A DNA stretch of 64,000 nucleotides. Origin: Ascaris suum (lineage: Eukaryota; Nematoda; Chromadorea; Rhabditida; Ascarididae). The stretch spans positions 11,370,053 through 11,434,052 of the forward strand of contig CM024172.1 of the NCBI GenBank assembly GCA_013433145.1, written 5' to 3'. Position numbers and translations under genes: made by a program. The notes beneath the pieces were generated by a model. That model was not told where the DNA came from. It worked only from the letters and a program-made list of their open reading frames with translations, and ran no database searches. Positions 62,401 to 64,000 of this stretch are shown here, in pieces. Position 1 is the stretch's first letter. The number at the start of each line of letters is the position of its first letter.

Positions 62401-64000
62401 TGCCTCATTTAAATTCGCTTATCTCGATACAACATTTCTAAACACACTAACAATCGTCAAAGCAAAATCATCTCCATATAATCAAGAAATTTGTACCAAA
62501 AAAAAAATCTATAGATATAGCTAATATAAAATCTATACATGAATCTAAAGAAAATTTAAATATTGCGCATGATGCTTACTAATAACTTCAAAAAAAAAAC
62601 ATTACTCGATAGTAGCCGTATTATTTATCTCTTGTATAGCCTTTGTATCTTCCTCGTTTGTATTATCTTTTCTCGTCGTTTTCTCTTCTGTGTTTCTTGT
62701 CGATGGTTTGCGCATTCGTCTTTTCAGTTTTATAGTACCCTTTTTCTTTCGTTGTGCAGTTATGCTCGTTGAAGTTGTCACCTTCTTTGAACCGATATTA
62801 GGCATATTTTGTTTTTGTGGACCTATCATCGATTTCCTGCAAATTTCAAAGCTTTTAAATTACCTCATCAAACAGTGGTGGAATAAAATTAAGGCTTTAA
62901 AAAACCAATAATATTTATTAACAGCTCCTCATATTTGCAAGTAAGCCTTCAGCTCCAAATAGGCAAATAGGTCATCAACCTAAAAGCACATTAAAATTTA
63001 AAATAAAAGAGCACTATAGATACAAGCATAAGCAAATATACACCTCAAAAGATTGCAGGTAAAATTTGCGATAGAAAGATAAACGTCCCCTCTCATCCAG
63101 ATAACCGCTGCGATGGAATGCGCTTTCGGCAAGAAAACAAAGAGAGTGCAACAAACGTCCAACGGGTGAGATTAGTGGAGATAGCTTTGGGGGTGCCATC
63201 AGGCAATAAGGCCCTAATCAGCGTAAACGTTAAACGACCTAGAGCATGCAAAAAAAAAAAAAAAAAAATGGTTGGAAGCAATAAATGCATTAGTAGAAAA
63301 ATTGATGAGATTATTAGAATCACTATTTGTATCGATTAGAAAGAAACAACGATCTACTGCTGATCATCACCTACAATTCACAGACGAAAGGTAAAATGCC
63401 AATTTAGATCTTATCAAGGTGAATATCAACAGATATCAGCGAAATTCTCCCTAAAGATGCATTCTGCGCTCATAATTGCGCACTCTTACATTATCAGTCG
63501 GAAACAATTCAATAGTAGCTAGCATTCACAAGCAATTCACATCGATATCAACCACAAAAAATTGGAAAATTTCGCGAAAAATCCATGCCCATGTATATAT
63601 ACTTAGAACAAAAAAAAACACCCTTATTCGACCCATTTCAAATATTTGTACATAGCGATAGATTTCCAGCATTCAAATTCAACAGTGCGCTATGCGCATT
63701 CGATAGAAAAGTGAGTTCACGACTCATCATGCTTCAACGTCTTGAACAGAGTTTGTTGGCAAGCGGGGGAGTTCCCGAAATCGCCGCACCTCTACTTCGG
63801 GAGAAGGAGTTTAATGGCAATCAAGGAGTTCCCAAGCGCATCGTTTTTTTTACTTCGGGGAGAGTACTCAGTTATTTGCAAGTCTGAACATTGGCTTGGC
63901 GAAAGTCTAAAATCAAAGGCTCGAAAAATTTAATTAAAACCTGAAACGTTCCTACTCCTTAGAGGTAAACTCACAGCAACGGCGCTACCAGAAGTCTCGA
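50197..64000 (-). CDS. KMT2E/SETD5 (SET-9/SET-26)-like chromatin protein, 3' part of gene
   Basis: This entry is the whole gene; the exons follow separately. Exons 59852-59647, 58927-58770, 57585-57409, 55419-55232, 54399-54174, 53164-52927, 51302-50984 and 50577-50197 total 1893 nt. They join in exact phase into 630 codons plus stop. The first opens SREERKLQQQIALMERMQ, like the (S/T)REERKMEAI-x-AF-RMEKREKRR block that follows the SET domain in KMT2E/SETD5. Farther on is PPKKKMSLDEYRKRR, like their KKKVSLLEYRKRQ, and SPPPRKRW. The rest is disordered: Ser/Lys/Pro-rich with a polyproline tail. Family members bind H3K4me3 through a PHD finger and act as chromatin regulators with an atypical SET domain. 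Those domains would lie upstream, beyond 64000. Upstream exons in the window (62836-62606, 62061-61926, 61069-60569) show incompatible phases; see findings. Confidence 0.65.
50984..51302 (-). CDS. KMT2E/SETD5-like, exon with Ser/Thr-rich linker
   Basis: Acceptor GTTGCAG (an alternative AATACAG nine nt upstream keeps the frame), donor AAT|GTATGT, phase 2 in and phase 0 out. It encodes IEDRPVITAVVGSEATQQTV, SRRASLRLGAIPDPAQLKVV, then LDDLKERIYGKRTPASSS and GTFTRKFSGASKTPPESE. RRAS and RKFS are potential basophilic kinase sites. Confidence 0.68.
51641..51658 (+). repeat. C18 homopolymer
   Basis: Eighteen consecutive C, the longest such run in the window. Confidence 0.95.
51881..51949 (+). repeat. 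Triplicated AAAAATACAGCAG element
   Basis: Copies at 51881-51893, 51903-51915 and 51929-51941. The first and third extend identically into AAAATGG. Confidence 0.85.
52927..53164 (-). CDS. KMT2E/SETD5-like, exon with KKKMSLDEYRKRR motif
   Basis: Acceptor CCTTGCAG, strong donor AAAA|GTATGT, phase 1 in and phase 2 out. After an Ala/Ser-rich stretch (GKLAAADVASGMREFSLSTL) it reaches VVPPPVVNTRPPKKKMSLDE-YRKRRATSHEK. The KKK-x-SL-x-EYRKR block is the strongest family signature in the window. Confidence 0.72.
53376..53452. repeat. (AT)n microsatellite, about 38 units
   Basis: Uninterrupted AT repeat inside the intron between exons 54174 and 53164, about 210 nt upstream of the acceptor. It generates spurious Tyr/Ile frames on both strands. 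Confidence 0.95.
54174..54399 (-). CDS. KMT2E/SETD5-like, exon
   Basis: Acceptor ACTTTTAG, donor GGTG|GTTAGC, phase 0 in and phase 1 out. It begins SVPPAKKKRNTTDPEKGRTK, a likely nuclear-localisation-type basic cluster, and continues HEDAAMLLTQMATDGVQSE. Two alternative donors of matching phase exist within four nt. Confidence 0.65.
55232..55419 (-). CDS. KMT2E/SETD5-like, exon
   Basis: Acceptor ATCTGCAG, donor ACG|GTTTGT, phase 1 in and phase 0 out. It encodes AAGSIGLSSASTNTLPTPSP, ISGKKAWLLQRAQQTQETAN and a Glu/Asn-rich end. It sits opposite three overlapping plus-strand open frames, which are shadows. Confidence 0.65.
55420..57408. other. Intron between exons 57409 and 55419
   Basis: Holds purine-rich stretches at 56760-56935 and C12 at 57077-57088. 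Short frames (55527-55760, 55864-56118 minus; 56256-56453 plus) show no motif. Confidence 0.4.
57409..57585 (-). CDS. KMT2E/SETD5-like, exon with SPPPRKRW
   Basis: Acceptor ATTTTCAG, donor AATG|GTTCGT, phase 1 in and phase 1 out. It encodes KVKKEESEKMQEDGIKVKES, then LSPTGVHISPPPRKRWASSA. The Pro-Arg-Lys-Arg-Trp element resembles the (K/R)KRW site of SETD5/KMT2E. A second donor 20 nt downstream (TTC|GTATTT) would break the next phase. Confidence 0.68.
57586..58769. other. Intron between exons 58770 and 57585
   Basis: A purine-rich tract at 58160-58205; otherwise AT-rich with nothing recognised. Confidence 0.4.
58770..58927 (-). CDS. KMT2E/SETD5-like, basic Ser-rich exon
   Basis: Acceptor TTCATTAAG, donor CCAG|GTATCT, phase 2 in and phase 1 out. 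It encodes DISTKKRISRTSMRASESKA and then SRTSSGGSAKRTSTAVTK: dense in Ser/Arg/Lys, disordered, with many potential phosphorylation sites. Confidence 0.65.
58928..59646. other. Intron between exons 59647 and 58927
   Basis: Open minus frame 59072-59341 is without motif and has no fitting splice sites. Nothing else seen. Confidence 0.4.
59647..59852 (-). CDS. KMT2E/SETD5-like, exon with SREERK block
   Basis: Acceptor TTTTTTCAG, canonical donor AGA|GTAAGT, phase 0 in and phase 2 out. It begins SREERKLQQQIALMERMQAN and EKRKEDKRQH, predicted helical or coiled coil, then turns Ser/Pro/Gln-rich. A polypyrimidine tract (on this strand) of over 100 nt lies about 35 nt upstream of the acceptor. Confidence 0.7.
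59893..60004 (+). repeat. Polypurine tract ending in G12
   Basis: Almost pure G/A on the plus strand. On the transcribed (minus-sense) RNA it is a C/U tract directly upstream of the acceptor at 59852, the kind of sequence bound by polypyrimidine-tract splicing regulators. Confidence 0.8.
60005..60568. other. Intron sequence with C16 run
   Basis: Holds sixteen C at 60461-60476 and an A-run at about 60241-60253. The minus open frame 59813-60100 is mostly intron read-through of the C/U tract. No extra exon of the required phase (2 in, 0 out) was found here. Confidence 0.4.
60569..61069 (-). CDS. KMT2E/SETD5-like, charged Lys/Glu-rich exon (probably alternative)
   Basis: 501 nt, donor TGTG|GTAATT. 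The nearest usable acceptor in frame is TTTCGACAG, because an in-frame TGA (61081-61083) excludes the better acceptor AATTTCAG at 61095-61097. Phase 2 in and phase 2 out. It encodes MKLSERGVKAENEKDEVIAR and a long Lys/Glu/Asp-rich stretch with KGKRKRAEEDGESGETKKKD, low-complexity and nuclear-protein-like. It cannot be joined in frame between exons 62061-61926 and 59852-59647, but fits between 62836-62606 and 58927-58770. Confidence 0.6.
61070..61925. other. Intron sequence
   Basis: AT-rich with a less AT-rich patch at 61680-61770. On the plus strand this patch carries GTGGTAGAGCGC, resembling a tRNA-Ala D arm, but it shows no complete cloverleaf. No microexon with phases 0 in and 2 out was identified. 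Confidence 0.35.
61926..62061 (-). CDS. KMT2E/SETD5-like, exon
   Basis: Acceptor AACTTCAG, donor AAG|GTATTA (or six nt earlier, TCT|GTAAAG), phase 2 in and phase 0 out. It encodes ESKEEKGASDADVLRKKQIR and STMAVTATAQKMANSDLSQS. Its entry phase matches exon 62836-62606 and its exit phase matches exon 59852-59647. Confidence 0.6.
62606..62836 (-). CDS. KMT2E/SETD5-like, basic exon
   Basis: Acceptor AATTTGCAG, donor CGA|GTAATG, phase 2 in and phase 2 out. It encodes KSMIGPQKQNMPNIGSKKVT, AQRKKKGTIKLKRRMRKPST and NEEDTKAIQEINNTATI. Very basic, with an AT-hook or nuclear-localisation-like character. Confidence 0.6.
62837..63974. other. Intron-like sequence upstream of exon 62836
   Basis: Minus open frames at 63014-63199 and 63093-63323 look partly protein-like, but the donor there (GAG|GTGTAT) leaves phase 0, incompatible with the exon at 62836. 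The plus open frame 63585-63887 contains an imperfect duplication (63766-63865). No gene claimed. Confidence 0.35.
63766..63865. repeat. Imperfect tandem repeat with inverted TTCCCGAA/TTCGGGA arms
   Basis: GGAGTTCCC...ACTTCGGGAGA is followed about 55 nt later by GGAGTTCCC...ACTTCGGGGAGA. Within the first copy TCCCGAA and TTCGGGA are perfect inverted repeats. It looks like a small duplicated foldback. Confidence 0.6.
63975..64000 (-). CDS. Possible partial upstream exon at the window edge
   Basis: A strong donor, GCT|GTGAGT, ends an open frame entering from beyond 64000. Read in the frame leaving phase 2 (SRLLVAPL), it joins in frame to the exon at 62836. Only 26 nt are visible. Confidence 0.3.

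Overview
This window is AT-rich eukaryotic nuclear DNA with small exons scattered among long introns, and it looks like a nematode chromosome. Splice acceptors are mostly short (T)TTTCAG-type sites with weak polypyrimidine tracts. There are no bacterial-style operons or ribosome binding sites, homopolymer and microsatellite tracts are abundant, and one protein shows motifs of the KMT2E/SETD5 (worm SET-9/SET-26) chromatin family. Nearly all supported coding sequence is on the minus strand. Exons were joined by hand from reading frame, splice sites and codon phase; no alignment or transcript data were available.

Region 1, 1-5984: no gene supported. It is low-complexity AT-rich DNA with a perfect 8-bp hairpin, a tRNA-like relic, and mirrored A-run/T-run palindromes.

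Region 2, 5985-35505 (minus): nine candidate exons spread over about 29 kb join in a fully phase-consistent frame of 654 or 690 residues, depending on the ATG. The product would have an N-terminal signal-like segment, a Cys-containing ectodomain, a Thr-rich stalk, an acidic Lys/Glu stretch, a hydrophobic C-terminal segment and a terminal KKMY (a KKXX-type dilysine motif). I do not recognise the family. Its introns hold a degenerate RTE-type LINE (about 14.5-16.05 kb, plus strand), a CA-rich microsatellite and G/C homopolymers.

Region 3, 35506-49914: sparse, fragmentary minus-strand exon candidates at 38.4-38.8 kb, 45.95-46.02 kb and 48.38-48.55 kb. There is also a short ATG exon at 49.8-49.9 kb, just downstream of the next gene's poly(A) signal. 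Between them lie AT microsatellites, a 36-bp tandem duplication and other repeats.

Region 4, 50197-64000 (minus): the 3' part of a KMT2E/SETD5-like chromatin gene. Eight consecutive exons (59852 down to 50197) join perfectly in phase into 630 codons plus stop. They carry SREERK-type and KKKMSLDEYRKRR motifs and end in a polyproline tail. Three more upstream exons have phases implying that one 501-nt exon cannot sit between its neighbours, but can replace a pair of exons. This points to mutually exclusive splicing or an unseen microexon. The PHD/SET-encoding 5' part would lie beyond position 64000.
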